A stretch of 64,000 nucleotides of DNA, taken from the NCBI GenBank assembly GCA_963808165.1, contig CAWEET010000018.1, positions 30,132 through 94,131 of the forward strand. Reading direction: 5' to 3'. A program made the translations under genes and the position numbers. Below the pieces are notes generated by a model, which saw only the letters and a program-made list of their open reading frames with translations, had not been told where the DNA came from and did not search any database. Origin of the DNA: Thiosocius sp963808165. GTDB taxonomy: Bacteria > Pseudomonadota > Gammaproteobacteria > Chromatiales > Chromatiaceae. Shown here piece after piece: positions 44,189 to 53,843 of the stretch. The first letter of the stretch is position 1. Every line of letters starts with the position of its first letter.

Positions 44189-44898
44189 CGACCATGGCAA
44201 CCAAGCCGCATGCCGAGCCCGCGGTCTATGTCTACGAGGCCCCGCTGCGCCGGTGGCATTGGATCAACGCGCTCTCGATAACGCTGCTGGCAATCACCGG
44301 CTACTTCATTGCCAGCCCGCTACCGAGCGTGCCGGGCGAGGCATCCGATCATTTCCTGATGGGCTACATCCGTTTCGGCCATTTCTCGGCTGGCTATATC
44401 CTGGCGATCGGGTTTCTGTTCAGGATCTATTGGGCGTTCATGGGCAACCATCACGCGCGCCAGCTGTTCATGCCGCCGCTTTTCAGTCGGGATTTCTGGG
44501 ACGGCGTCTGGCATGAGGTGAAGTGGTACGCATTGATGGTCAAGGAGCCGCGCAAGTACATTGGCCACAACCCGCTGGCCGTACTGGTGATGCATTTCCT
44601 GTTCCTCTGGATGCTGGTCTTCAAGATCGTCACCGGGTTTGCGCTGTACGGCGAGGGCACGGGCATAGGGTCCTGGCAGTACGAATGGTTCAGTTCCTGG
44701 GTGATCCCGCTGATGGGACAGAGCCAGGATGTACACACCTGGCATCACCTGGTGATGTGGGCCATCGTCTGTTTCGTCATCATTCATATCTACGTGCCGT
44801 TCCGCGAGGACATCATGTCGCGCCAGTCGTTGATCAGCACCATGATCAGCGGTTGGCGGATGTTCAAGGACAGCCGGGATGCAGACGATGGGCATTGA
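44185..44898 (+). CDS. hupC: Hydrogenase b-type cytochrome subunit HupC
   Basis: A 237-residue diheme cytochrome b that anchors the hydrogenase and passes electrons to quinone. Membrane helices with their haem histidines: RRWHWINALSITLLAITGYF, MGYIRFGHFSAGYILAIGF, NPLAVLVMHFLFLWMLVFK and DVHTWHHLVMWAIVCFVIIH. The family motif RQLFMPPLFSRDFWDGVWHE is present. Complete and intact, unlike the two catalytic subunits. Overlaps the preceding small gene. Confidence 0.95.
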   Translation: MTTMATKPHAEPAVYVYEAPLRRWHWINALSITLLAITGYFIASPLPSVPGEASDHFLMGYIRFGHFSAGYILAIGFLFRIYWAFMGNHHARQLFMPPLFSRDFWDGVWHEVKWYALMVKEPRKYIGHNPLAVLVMHFLFLWMLVFKIVTGFALYGEGTGIGSWQYEWFSSWVIPLMGQSQDVHTWHHLVMWAIVCFVIIHIYVPFREDIMSRQSLISTMISGWRMFKDSRDADDGH

Positions 44899-45031
44899 TC
44901 GGCCCGGGTCCGGCCACCCCCGGTAGCGGTTCTCACCGATAGCGGCGGACAACGGCTGCGAGGGACGGCCCGGCAACGGTATGATCGGACGGCAACCGTT
45001 ATCCCGCGATTGCCGCGTTGCCGGTGACCCT

Positions 45032-45700
45032 ATGACTGAGAAATGGCTTCGGTTCGGTGTGAGTGATGGCCAGTCACTCTGGTCGGCGACCTGGAAGCTC
45101 TGGACCGGGTCCAGTGTCGGCCGACCCGAGGTCTATCTGGCCAGCCGGTATCTCGGTGGACGCTTGCAGGCAGCCCCTTGCGAGTCGGGGCGCTGGACCG
45201 TGACCTTTGCGCCGGCGACCGATCGTGGGCCGGCTGGCCTGACCCCGGCAGCGGGTCGTGTGGCCTGCGACTGGCCTCGGCCGTCCGAGATCAGCAGGGG
45301 TTGCGTGCTGCTGTTCAGGATTCTGACCCCCGCCACCTCGGTCGTCCCACCGTGCGTTGAGGGTAAACACCGACATACCTCCTGGATTCCCAAGGCGCCG
45401 CCGGAAAAGGCCGTCGAGACCGCCATCTTTGTGACCTCGCCCGCCGCCGGCATGCCCGCCTGGCCCACCAGGGACCTGGCAGGTCGCGCGCTGTTGGGAT
45501 CGTTGGAACTGGTCACCGGAGACAGGGTGTCCGTCTTGTATCGGACGGTTGGCAATCCGGATATTGCAGCGCATCAACGGGGCTTGCTGCCTGTCCCGGT
45601 CACGGCCTCAGCGAACCAGCCACGGTCTCTGGCGATCGTGTTCGCGCCGGACGGTTCCAGGGTGATTTATGACCTGGCGGTCGAACCCGGTGTCGCCTGA
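45032..45700 (+). CDS. Hypothetical protein
   Basis: A 222-residue soluble protein that I do not recognise. It has WLRFGVSDGQSLWSATWKLW at the start and QPRSLAIVFAPDGSRVIYDL near the end, without signal peptide or membrane segments. Codon use matches the neighbouring cox and hup genes. It stands about 130 bases after hupC and could be co-transcribed with it. The upstream in-frame ATG at 44981 is possible; the internal one was chosen because the longer N-terminus looks non-coding. Confidence 0.5.
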   Translation: MTEKWLRFGVSDGQSLWSATWKLWTGSSVGRPEVYLASRYLGGRLQAAPCESGRWTVTFAPATDRGPAGLTPAAGRVACDWPRPSEISRGCVLLFRILTPATSVVPPCVEGKHRHTSWIPKAPPEKAVETAIFVTSPAAGMPAWPTRDLAGRALLGSLELVTGDRVSVLYRTVGNPDIAAHQRGLLPVPVTASANQPRSLAIVFAPDGSRVIYDLAVEPGVA

Positions 45701-46178
45701 GGGACAGCTGGCTTCAGTATGGCCCGCCGAACATCCGTCGAGCCCAGGCGAAAACCCTTCTTACCTGAATGGCTCTTGCTTGAAGGAGCGCAAGCGACAA
45801 GTTGGCCTGATGATTCCGATCATTTCTTCCGCAAAACGCTGTGAGTACGTCCCTGTAAGCTCGACGGCCGCGTCCACACCGCCGACGTTATCTCCAGAAA
45901 CGACCGGAATCAGCTCAAGTAAGTGCCATTGCCTGCCTACCTGATTTCCCTGTCCAGCGCTTGGGTCTGCCGCAGGATGGTTGCGCGGGTCGGCGATCGA
46001 CCGCCGCCCACCGGGGTGGCTTGTCCCGCGAGTTGAGCCCAAGGCGCAATTGGCAGTAGTCTGACGAGGCTTGGTGCGATGAGTGATTGCGCGGCGAAGG
46101 TGGCGCTTGCCGAAGGAAGAACCGTAAGAAAATTATTTCCGGCCCCTGCGGCGATGTCGGATGCCGGAACGATAGGGC
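45701..46178. other. Intergenic region upstream of the CO regulator
   Basis: 478 bases. A minus-strand frame (VVSGDNVGGVDAAVELTGTY and EEMIGIIRPTCRLRSFKQEP) around 45765-45925 has coding-like composition but no identifiable domain. The promoter of the next gene must lie here. Confidence 0.35.
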
Positions 46179-46916
46179 ATGCTCTTGGAAACGATCCAAC
46201 ACAAACTGCAGCAATTCGATCCCGGTATGGTCTGGCTGGACAAGGACAACCGGATCCTGGCGATGAACGGTGTCGCCATCGAGACGCTCAACGCACGCCC
46301 TGGCGAGATGATCGGGGAGGAGATCCTGTCCATCCACCCGGAGGCGAGCCGCGAGAAGGTACGGTGGCTTCTGGAGCAGTCGTCCTGTCCCGCCAAGTCG
46401 CCGCCGCCGATGACCATGATGATCAACATCCCGGAGCGGGTGCTTCTGATCAAGGTCTCCAAGATGTTTGGCAAGGACGGTTCGGCGGGCACCTGCATGA
46501 TCTTCTACGACCTTACCGACCTGGCCACACGGCCGAATGGGCGTGTGGCCGACGGCGCGGCCCCGGAAACTCCGCAGCGACAGCTATGTAAACTGCCGGT
46601 GTATAAGAATAAACGGGTGCTGCTGGTCGATCTCGAGTCGGTTTGCTGCATCAAGGCCGATGGCCGCTATTCGAAGCTTTACACCGACAGCGAGGACTTT
46701 TTCTGCAACCTGTCCATTTCCGAGTTGAACAATCGACTGGACGAGCAAATGTTTTTCCGTGTCCACCGCAGCCACATCGTGAACCTGCGCTTCGCCAAGT
46801 CCTTCGAGAAGAGCGATGACCAGTGTTTCATCGTGATGGACCACAAGGAAGGCATCAAGGTCCCGATCAGCCGCAACAAGGTGAACAACCTCAAAGACGT
46901 GCTGGGTCTGGCCTAG
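46179..46916 (+). CDS. rcoM: RcoM-type CO-sensing regulator (PAS-LytTR)
   Basis: A 245-residue transcription regulator with an N-terminal PAS domain (residues 5-115, MVWLDKDNRILAMNGVAIET) and a C-terminal LytTR DNA-binding domain (145-245, CKLPVYKNKRVLLVDLESVC, FRVHRSHIVNLRFAKSFEKS). This pairing is the hallmark of RcoM, the haem protein that activates cox genes when CO binds. The haem ligands reported for RcoM-2 (a His, a Cys and a Met) have candidates here: H53, C70 and M80, with the C-to-M spacing of 10 matching. An in-frame stop just upstream fixes the start at 46179. It lies 402 bases before coxM on the same strand. Confidence 0.85.
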   Translation: MLLETIQHKLQQFDPGMVWLDKDNRILAMNGVAIETLNARPGEMIGEEILSIHPEASREKVRWLLEQSSCPAKSPPPMTMMINIPERVLLIKVSKMFGKDGSAGTCMIFYDLTDLATRPNGRVADGAAPETPQRQLCKLPVYKNKRVLLVDLESVCCIKADGRYSKLYTDSEDFFCNLSISELNNRLDEQMFFRVHRSHIVNLRFAKSFEKSDDQCFIVMDHKEGIKVPISRNKVNNLKDVLGLA

Positions 46917-47318
46917 AACGATTTCGACGCCATAAGCCAACGGGCCTGACCGGCGGCGTCCGGTGGGTCGGATGTGCCGGGACGCCAGTTCCATCAGCAT
47001 GGGCACAGCCGGCGTGCCGCACGTCCGTCCTGCGGCCGGTCGGCCTTGCGGCGACCATGTTATGTCGAATTTTTTACGGCCTCACCGCGCGTCTTATCAA
47101 CCCATCAACCGGCCCTTCGGAAAAACCCTTCATCACAGGGCCATTCCGCCGGCCTTCCATTCTGCTGTTGATGACAGGATTCCTGCAGTTCGTGCGAAGG
47201 ATCTGTATTTCATCCCGGTTCGCTTGCGTAATGCCGACAAACTGACCATGTTAAATCGTGACAAAATATCGACCCGACGCCGTTTCTAACTCAACACGAA
47301 AAAATCGGGAGGAGAGAA
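46917..47318 (+). promoter_or_regulatory. coxM upstream control region
   Basis: 402 bases between rcoM and coxM with no gene. It holds short repeats of a ttcNNN kind at similar spacing (cccttcgga, cccttcatc, cattccgcc, ccttccatt near 47115-47165), which could be an RcoM site, but I cannot prove this. A strong ggaggagag precedes coxM. The cox promoter is expected here. Confidence 0.4.
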
Positions 47319-48182
47319 ATGATCCCAGCAGGATTCGAATATCACGCGGCCACCAGCGTCCAGGATGCCATCAGGTTGTTGGCCGAACACGAGGATGCCA
47401 AGGTGCTGGCCGGCGGCCATAGCCTGCTGCCGATGATGAAGCTGCGCTTCGCCGAACCCGCGCACCTGGTGGATATCAACGGCCTCGGCGAACTCAAAGG
47501 CATCCAACTCGAGGGCGACACCCTGCGCATCGGTGCGATGACCACCGAGAGTGAGCTGATCGACTCGGAAATTCTGCAGCAACACTGCCCGCTGCTGGTC
47601 GAGGCCGCGCGGCTGGTGGCAGATCCCCAGGTGCGCAATCGCGGGACGCTCGGCGGCGACGTCGCTCACGGCGACCCCGGCAACGATCACCCGGCGGTCA
47701 TGCTGGCGCTGGATGCGGAGTTCCTGATCGAGGGGCCCGACGGTGAACGCAGCGCACCGGCAAACGGCTTTTACCTCGGCACCTACTGGACCGGACTGGA
47801 AGAGGGTGAGTTGCTGACCGCGATCCGCGTACCCGTGCTCAAACCGGGTACCGGCTTCGGCTACAACAAACTGAAACGTAAGACGGGCGACTACGCGACC
47901 GCGGGCTCGCCGGTGGTGTTGAGCCTGGATGGTGAGCGTTGTCGCGAGATCCGCATCGGCCTGACCAATGTCGCGCCGATGGCGATCCGGGCGGAATCGG
48001 CCGAAGACCTGTTGCGTGGCCAGGTGATCACCGAGGCGCTGATCGAGCAGGCCGCCGAACAGGTGATGGCCGCGTGTGACCCGGCCGAGGACCTGCGCGG
48101 CGACATCGAGTACAAGACCCACATGGCGGCGGAGATGGCGCGCCGCTCCATCCGAGATGCCCTGGCACGGGCGAGGAGCTGA
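47319..48182 (+). CDS. coxM: CO dehydrogenase medium (FAD) subunit CoxM
   Basis: A 287-residue FAD-binding subunit. The two flavin motifs are present: AKVLAGGHSLLPMMKLRFAE near residue 30 and RNRGTLGGDVAHGDPGNDHP near 108. It passes electrons from the iron-sulfur subunit to quinone. Intact. First gene of the cox operon, 5 bases before coxS. Confidence 0.96.
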   Translation: MIPAGFEYHAATSVQDAIRLLAEHEDAKVLAGGHSLLPMMKLRFAEPAHLVDINGLGELKGIQLEGDTLRIGAMTTESELIDSEILQQHCPLLVEAARLVADPQVRNRGTLGGDVAHGDPGNDHPAVMLALDAEFLIEGPDGERSAPANGFYLGTYWTGLEEGELLTAIRVPVLKPGTGFGYNKLKRKTGDYATAGSPVVLSLDGERCREIRIGLTNVAPMAIRAESAEDLLRGQVITEALIEQAAEQVMAACDPAEDLRGDIEYKTHMAAEMARRSIRDALARARS

Positions 48183-48187
48183 CAGCG

Positions 48188-48664
48188 ATGGCCAAGCAAC
48201 ACATCACCTTCAACCTGAACGGCCAGCAGGTCGATGCGCTGGTCGAGCCGCGTGAACTGCTGGTTCATACCATCCGCGAGACGCTGAATCAGACGGGCAC
48301 GCACATCGGCTGCGAGACGTCGCATTGCGGCGTCTGCACGGTCGACCTCGATGGGGTGTCGGTCAAGGCCTGCACCCTGCTCGCGATACAGGCCAATGGT
48401 TCGGAGATCACCACGGTCGAGGGTCTGGCCGGGGCCGAGGGGCTGCATGCGGTACAGCAGGCCTTCATCGAGGAGCACGGCCTGCAGTGCGGCTTCTGCA
48501 CCCCGGGGATGCTGGTCCGTGCCTACCGGTTCCTGCAGGACAACCCGAACCCGACAGACGAAGAGATCCGTTGGGGCATGTCCGGCAATCTGTGCCGCTG
48601 CACCGGGTATCAGAACATCATCAAGGCAGTGCACTCGGCTGCACAGAAACTGCAACAGGCATAA
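48188..48664 (+). CDS. coxS: CO dehydrogenase small (2x[2Fe-2S]) subunit CoxS
   Basis: A 158-residue iron-sulfur subunit. The plant-type cluster is bound by GCETSHCGVCTVDL and the cysteine in SVKACTLLAIQ; the second cluster by LQCGFCTPGM and GNLCRCTGYQNII. Intact, and located between coxM and coxL as in form I operons. Confidence 0.97.
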   Translation: MAKQHITFNLNGQQVDALVEPRELLVHTIRETLNQTGTHIGCETSHCGVCTVDLDGVSVKACTLLAIQANGSEITTVEGLAGAEGLHAVQQAFIEEHGLQCGFCTPGMLVRAYRFLQDNPNPTDEEIRWGMSGNLCRCTGYQNIIKAVHSAAQKLQQA

Positions 48665-48676
48665 GGGGGCAAACCG

Positions 48677-51082
48677 ATGGCAGCAACAGCAGAAGACATC
48701 AGCCGTGAAGACGCCCTGCAGGGCATCGGCTGTTCGCGCAAGCGCAAGGAAGATCCACGCTTCGTCCAGGGCAAGGGCAATTATGTGGACGACATCAAAA
48801 TGCCCGGCATGCTGTTCGCCGACATGGTGCGCAGCCCCTATGCGCATGCGCGCATCAAGGGCATCAACAAGGAGAGGGCACTCGCCCTGCCGGGGGTGCA
48901 CGCGGTGCTGACGGCCGACGACCTCAAGCCCCTGAATTTGCACTGGATGCCGACGCTGGCCGGCGACGTCCAGGCGGTACTGGCCGACGAGAAGGTGCAC
49001 TTTCAATACCAGGAGGTCGCGGTGGTTGTCGCCGACGACCGCTACATCGCCGCCGACGCGATCGACCTGGTTGAGGTCGAGTACGAGCCCTTGCCGGTGC
49101 TGGTCGACGCGCACAAGGCGATGGACCCGGATGCGCCGGTGTTGCGTGAGGATCTGGCGGGCAAGAACGAGGGTGCGCACGGGCAGCGCCGCCACCACAA
49201 CCATATCTTTTCCTGGGAGGCCGGCGACCGCGATCCGACAGACAGGGTGTTCGAACAGGCCGAGGTCACCGTCAAGCAGGAGATGTACTACCACCGGGTG
49301 CACCCGAGCCCGCTCGAGACCTGCGGCTGCGTCGCCTCCTTCGACAAAGTCAACGAGCAGCTGACGGTTTACATCACCTCGCAGGCACCGCACGTGGTGC
49401 GTACCGTGGTGTCGATGCTGTCCGGGATCCCCGAGAGCAAGGTACGGATCGTCTCGCCGGACATCGGCGGTGGCTTCGGCAACAAGGTCGGCATCTACCC
49501 GGGCTACGTGAACGCCATCGTCGCCTCGATTGTGCTCGGGCGGCCGGTCAAATGGGTCGAAGACCGCATGGAACACCTGTCGACCACCGCGTTTGCGCGT
49601 GACTATCACATGACCGGTGAGTTGGCCGCCGATAAGGATGGCCATATCAAGGCCCTGCGCGTGCATGTGCTGGCAGACCATGGCGCCTTCGATGCCTGTG
49701 CCGATCCCTCCAAGTTTCCCGCCGGTCTGTTCCACATCTGTACCGGCTCCTACGATGTTCCGGTCGCACACGTTCAGGTCGATGGTGTGTACACCAACAA
49801 GGCGCCCGGCGGCGTCGCCTACCGTTGCTCGTTCCGCGTCACCGAGGCGGTCTATGTGATCGAGCGGACGCTGGATGTGCTGGCACAGAAGCTCGGTATC
49901 GACAAGGCGGAGATCCGCCGGCGTAACTTCGTCAAACCGGAGCAGTTTCCCTACAAGACAGCATTGGGCTGGGAACTGGATAGCGGCGACTATCATACGG
50001 CGCTCGACAAGGTCCTGGCGGCGGTCGATTACGACGGCCTGCGCAAAGAACAGGAGGAAAAACGCGCCAGGGGCGAACTGATGGGCATCGGGCTGGTGAC
50101 CTTCACCGAGATCGTCGGCGCCGGGCCTACCCGCACCTGCGACATCCTCGGTGTCGGCATGTTCGACAGCGCGGAGATTCGGGTGCACCCGACCGGCAGC
50201 GTGATCGCCCGCATGGGTACCATCACGCAGGGTCAGGGTCATCAGACGACCTATGCGCAGATCATCGCCAGCGAGCTTGGCCTGCCCTCCGATCACATCC
50301 AGATCGAGGAGGGCGACACTGACACCGCGCCCTACGGACTGGGCACCTATGGCTCGCGTTCGACCCCGGTGGGCGGGGCGGCGACCGCAGTCGCCGCGCG
50401 AAAGATCCGCGCCAAGGCGCAGAAGATTGCGGCGCACCTGCTGGAGGTCGATGAGAACGACCTGGAGTGGGACATCGACCGCTTCAAGGTCAAGGGGGTG
50501 CCGGGTCAGGAGAAGACCATGAAGGAGGTCGCCTGGGCCGCGTACAACAACCTGCCTGAGGGCATGGAACCCGGGCTGGAGGCGGTGGACTATTACGACC
50601 CACCGAATTTCACCTACCCCTTCGGTGCCTACCTGTGCGTCGTGGATATCGACAAACATACCGGCCAGACCCACATTCGGCGCTTTTACGCGCTGGACGA
50701 CTGTGGCACCCGAATCAACCCCATGATCATCGAAGGCCAGATCCACGGTGGACTGAACGAAGGCTATGCGGTGGCGATGGGCCAGGAGCTACCGTACGAC
50801 GAAGAGGGCAATTCGCTCGGCAACACCTTCATGGATTACTTCATCCCGACCTTTGTCGAGACCCCGCACTGGGAGACCGACTACACGGTGACCCCGTCGC
50901 CGCATCACCCGCTGGGTGCCAAGGGCGTGGCTGAATCGCCGCACGTCGGCAGCATCCCCTGTTTCACCTCGGCCGTGGTCGATGCCTTTGCCCAACTTGG
51001 GGTGACCCACATGAACATGCCACACAGCGCCTATCGGGTGTGGCAGCAGATCCACGAACTGGGTTTGGACAAGCGCGACTGA
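48677..51082 (+). CDS. coxL: Form I aerobic CO dehydrogenase large subunit CoxL
   Basis: An 801-residue molybdenum-copper subunit that oxidises CO to CO2. The active-site loop reads AYRCSFR with Cys384 (the copper-sulfur ligand), which is the motif of true form I enzymes and separates them from form II relatives. Moco-binding segments seen: GGGFGNKVGIYPGYV, QGQGHQTTYAQI, TYGSRSTPVGGAA and GAKGVAESPHVGSIP with the catalytic glutamate region. Full-length and in frame. A large antisense frame across it is only a shadow of GC-rich coding sequence. Confidence 0.98.
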   Translation: MAATAEDISREDALQGIGCSRKRKEDPRFVQGKGNYVDDIKMPGMLFADMVRSPYAHARIKGINKERALALPGVHAVLTADDLKPLNLHWMPTLAGDVQAVLADEKVHFQYQEVAVVVADDRYIAADAIDLVEVEYEPLPVLVDAHKAMDPDAPVLREDLAGKNEGAHGQRRHHNHIFSWEAGDRDPTDRVFEQAEVTVKQEMYYHRVHPSPLETCGCVASFDKVNEQLTVYITSQAPHVVRTVVSMLSGIPESKVRIVSPDIGGGFGNKVGIYPGYVNAIVASIVLGRPVKWVEDRMEHLSTTAFARDYHMTGELAADKDGHIKALRVHVLADHGAFDACADPSKFPAGLFHICTGSYDVPVAHVQVDGVYTNKAPGGVAYRCSFRVTEAVYVIERTLDVLAQKLGIDKAEIRRRNFVKPEQFPYKTALGWELDSGDYHTALDKVLAAVDYDGLRKEQEEKRARGELMGIGLVTFTEIVGAGPTRTCDILGVGMFDSAEIRVHPTGSVIARMGTITQGQGHQTTYAQIIASELGLPSDHIQIEEGDTDTAPYGLGTYGSRSTPVGGAATAVAARKIRAKAQKIAAHLLEVDENDLEWDIDRFKVKGVPGQEKTMKEVAWAAYNNLPEGMEPGLEAVDYYDPPNFTYPFGAYLCVVDIDKHTGQTHIRRFYALDDCGTRINPMIIEGQIHGGLNEGYAVAMGQELPYDEEGNSLGNTFMDYFIPTFVETPHWETDYTVTPSPHHPLGAKGVAESPHVGSIPCFTSAVVDAFAQLGVTHMNMPHSAYRVWQQIHELGLDKRD

Positions 51083-51137
51083 ACCACAGCTTACGCCCCG
51101 GTCGGCAACAGCCGGCCGGGTGCACGGGAGAAAAGAG

Positions 51138-51734
51138 ATGCAAGTCAAACTGGACAAAAGTTTCCCGATCGCCGCGCCGGCCAGCAGCGGCTGGAAGTTT
51201 CTGCAGGATATTCCGGGCGTCGCCGGCTGCATGCCTGGCGCCGAGATTACCGAGGCGATCGACGACTCGCACTTCAAGGGCCGGGTCAAGGCCAAGATCG
51301 GCCCGGCGACGATGGCGTTCAATGGCGACATCGAGATCCAGGCCATCGACAGTGAAAAGCGCGAAGTGCACTTGATCGGGCGCGGCCAGGACACCAAGGG
51401 GACCTCGTCGGCGACCATGGATCTGACGGCCAGGATCCTGGACGGTGCCGATGGCGACTGTATCCTTGAGGGCGAGGCCCAGGTCGCGGTGACCGGCAAG
51501 GCGGCCAGCCTGGGGGGCCGGATGATGACCCAGGTCGCGGACCAGATACTCAATCAGTTCGGCAAGAATTTCGCGAACAATGTGATGGCCTTGGGTGAGG
51601 GCGATCAGGCCGAGGAGGCGCGCGAGGAACTTTCGGAGCAGCCCAAGGAGGTCAACGGCCTGGCGTTTGCGTGGGCCGCGATCGTTGGCTTTTTCCGCAG
51701 TCTGTTCGGCCTCAAGAAGGCCGGCTCCAACTGA
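51138..51734 (+). CDS. coxG: CoxG, CO dehydrogenase recruitment protein
   Basis: A 198-residue SRPBCC-fold protein: the domain runs from MQVKLDKSFPIAAPASSGWK through DIPGVAGCMPGAEITEAIDD and GKAASLGGRMMTQVADQIL, and a hydrophobic C-terminal helix (AFAWAAIVGFFRSLFGLKK) acts as membrane anchor. Members are thought to bring the CO dehydrogenase to the membrane, near quinone. The start is set by gggagaaaagag before ATG. Confidence 0.93.
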   Translation: MQVKLDKSFPIAAPASSGWKFLQDIPGVAGCMPGAEITEAIDDSHFKGRVKAKIGPATMAFNGDIEIQAIDSEKREVHLIGRGQDTKGTSSATMDLTARILDGADGDCILEGEAQVAVTGKAASLGGRMMTQVADQILNQFGKNFANNVMALGEGDQAEEAREELSEQPKEVNGLAFAWAAIVGFFRSLFGLKKAGSN

Positions 51735-51761
51735 GCCGGCGGCCGGGCGGGGGCAACAGGC

Positions 51762-52649
51762 ATGGCGGGCGAGAATCGTATTGCAGACCTGCAGGGTCGT
51801 CTGGCCGGCGCCGGCTACATCGCCGAGCGGGCATTGAGCGCCACGCTGTTGCTGTTTACGGAGTTGCAGCGGCCGCTGTTGCTCGAGGGTGACGCCGGTG
51901 TCGGCAAGACCGAGATCGCCCGGGTGCTGTCGCAGGTGTTCGCGTGCCCGCTGATTCGCCTGCAATGCTATGAGGGGCTGGACGTCAATTCGGCAGTCTA
52001 CGAGTGGAACTATCAGCACCAGTTGCTGGCAATCAAGCTGCTCGAACAGGGCAAGATCGATCCAGACAGCGCAGAACAGCAGATATTCAGCAAGAAATAC
52101 CTGCTCGAGCGGCCGCTGCTGCAGGCGATCACCCAGGCCAGGTCGCCGGTGCTGCTGATCGACGAGATCGACCGTGCCGATGAGGAGTTCGAGGCCTATC
52201 TGCTCGAGCTGCTTTCCGACTTTCAGGTCAGCGTGCCGGAACTCGGGACCATCGCGGCGGTCAGTCGGCCCCACGTGGTGCTAACGTCAAACGGCACGCG
52301 TGAGCTCAGCGACGCACTGCGCCGGCGTTGCCTGTATCACTATGTCGAGTACCCCTCCTTCGACAGGGAACTGCGTATCGTCAATGCCCGGGTGCCGGAG
52401 ATCGGTCCGCAGTTGGCCCGTCAGGTGGTGGCGTTCGTGCAGGAACTGCGGCGGCTGGATCTGCGCAAGAAGCCGGGCATCGCCGAGACGCTGGACTGGG
52501 CCGCGGCGCTGTTGCGCCTGGACGTCGAAACACTGGATGCCGAAACCCGGACGGTGATGGATTCGCTGGTCTGCCTGTTGAAGACCCGCGAGGACAGCGC
52601 GCAGTTCGACGTCGTCGAGGTCGAGCGGCTGGTGGCGCGGGCGGTATGA
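51762..52649 (+). CDS. coxD: CoxD, AAA+ (MoxR-type) ATPase
   Basis: A 295-residue MoxR-family AAA+ ATPase. Walker A LLLEGDAGVGKTEIARVL, Walker B SPVLLIDEIDRADEEF, sensor RPHVVLTSNGTRELSDALRR. CoxD is required with CoxE for sulfur and copper insertion into the Mo centre. Stop overlaps the start of coxE by 4 bases, consistent with a MoxR / VWA pair. Confidence 0.94.
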   Translation: MAGENRIADLQGRLAGAGYIAERALSATLLLFTELQRPLLLEGDAGVGKTEIARVLSQVFACPLIRLQCYEGLDVNSAVYEWNYQHQLLAIKLLEQGKIDPDSAEQQIFSKKYLLERPLLQAITQARSPVLLIDEIDRADEEFEAYLLELLSDFQVSVPELGTIAAVSRPHVVLTSNGTRELSDALRRRCLYHYVEYPSFDRELRIVNARVPEIGPQLARQVVAFVQELRRLDLRKKPGIAETLDWAAALLRLDVETLDAETRTVMDSLVCLLKTREDSAQFDVVEVERLVARAV

Positions 52650-53824
52650 GCACGCCTGCACTGCAGCAGGATGCAAAGATCGGGGACGCGCTGCAGCGCC
52701 GCCTGATCGGCTTCGTGCGCCTGTTGCGCGCGAATGACTTTCATGTCGGTGTGGCCGAGGAAATCGATGCACAGCGCGTCGCGTTGAGCTGTGACCTGAC
52801 CGACGCCCAGCGCTTGCGCTGGGGCATGCGGGCGCTGCTGTGCTCGGATCAGGATGAGTGGGAGCAGTACGATGAGCTGTTCGACGCCTACTGGCTGCCG
52901 GCCAATCTGCACAGCCGTTACCAGCCACGGCCGGGTGCGCCGGTCGAGCGTGAGTTGTCCGGCAGCGGCGGCGAGCGCAAGGGGCAGGGGGCACCGGCCG
53001 AGGTGGACAGTGCCGGCGATGGCGACGCCAGCGACGCCGCTGCGGGTGGCACGCGCGAGGGGGCGAGCGCCGCCGCACAGCTCGCCGGGGCGGATTTTCA
53101 GTCGCTTGCCGATGCCGGTCAGATGCGCGCGATGGAACGTCTGGTTGAGCGGCTCGCCCGCAACATGCGCCGGCGCCTGGTGCGACGCCAGAGGCTGCAG
53201 CGGCAGGGACGGCGCATCCACCTGCGCGGGACGCTGCGTAGTTGCCTGCGTTACGGCGGTATGCCCATGCAACTGGTCTATCGACGGCGTTGCCGGCGTC
53301 AGCCGCGCCTGCTGATGATCGTAGACGTGAGTCGTTCCATGTCGCTCTACAGTCATGTTTTTTTGCGCTTCGCGCGCGGATTGGTCAATGCGTTTCGCGA
53401 TGCCTCGGCGTTCGCCTATCACACCCGGCTGGTTCCGATCACCGACGCGCTGCGCCAGACCGACATGCCGCGGATGCGCGCCAGTCTGGCCCTGATATCA
53501 CAAGGTTGGTCCGGTGGTACCCGGATCGGGGAATGCCTGGGACATTTCAACGATGACTACGGCCGCTTGCTCAACAGCCGCAGTGTGGTGATCATCGTCA
53601 GCGATGGCCTGGACACCGGCGAGCCGGCGCGGCTGGCGGACGAGCTGGGTCGAATCAAACAGCGCTGCCGCACGCTGATCTGGTTGAACCCGCTGCTTGG
53701 GCGCCCCGGTTACGAGCCGAAGACGCGCGGCATGCAGGCGGCGCTGCCGCACATCGACCTGTTCGCGCCGGCGCACAATTTGCAGAGTCTGCAGGCCCTC
53801 GAGCCGATGTTGATCGGGCTTTGA
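52646..53824 (+). CDS. coxE: CoxE, VWA-domain protein
   Basis: A 392-residue protein with a helical N-terminus (LQRRLIGFVRLLRANDFHVG), a low-complexity middle (ERELSGSGGERKGQGAPAE) and a C-terminal von Willebrand A domain. The metal site is DVSRSMS; the second loop is SGGTRIGECLGHF. It partners the CoxD ATPase. The correct start is the ATG in the ATGA overlap with coxD; the upstream open frame from 52328 is a shadow. Confidence 0.94.
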   Translation: MSTPALQQDAKIGDALQRRLIGFVRLLRANDFHVGVAEEIDAQRVALSCDLTDAQRLRWGMRALLCSDQDEWEQYDELFDAYWLPANLHSRYQPRPGAPVERELSGSGGERKGQGAPAEVDSAGDGDASDAAAGGTREGASAAAQLAGADFQSLADAGQMRAMERLVERLARNMRRRLVRRQRLQRQGRRIHLRGTLRSCLRYGGMPMQLVYRRRCRRQPRLLMIVDVSRSMSLYSHVFLRFARGLVNAFRDASAFAYHTRLVPITDALRQTDMPRMRASLALISQGWSGGTRIGECLGHFNDDYGRLLNSRSVVIIVSDGLDTGEPARLADELGRIKQRCRTLIWLNPLLGRPGYEPKTRGMQAALPHIDLFAPAHNLQSLQALEPMLIGL

Positions 53825-53843
53825 ATCAGGATCGGAGACAACG

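Noticed and set aside
47891..50746. 951-codon open frame antisense to coxM, coxS and coxL
   Set aside because: Shadow frame caused by high GC and codon bias; the plus strand encodes well-defined CO dehydrogenase subunits with all motifs.
52328..52645. Upstream extension of the CoxE frame
   Set aside because: Overlaps coxD out of frame and has no homology-like features; the ATGA overlap at 52646 is the natural start.
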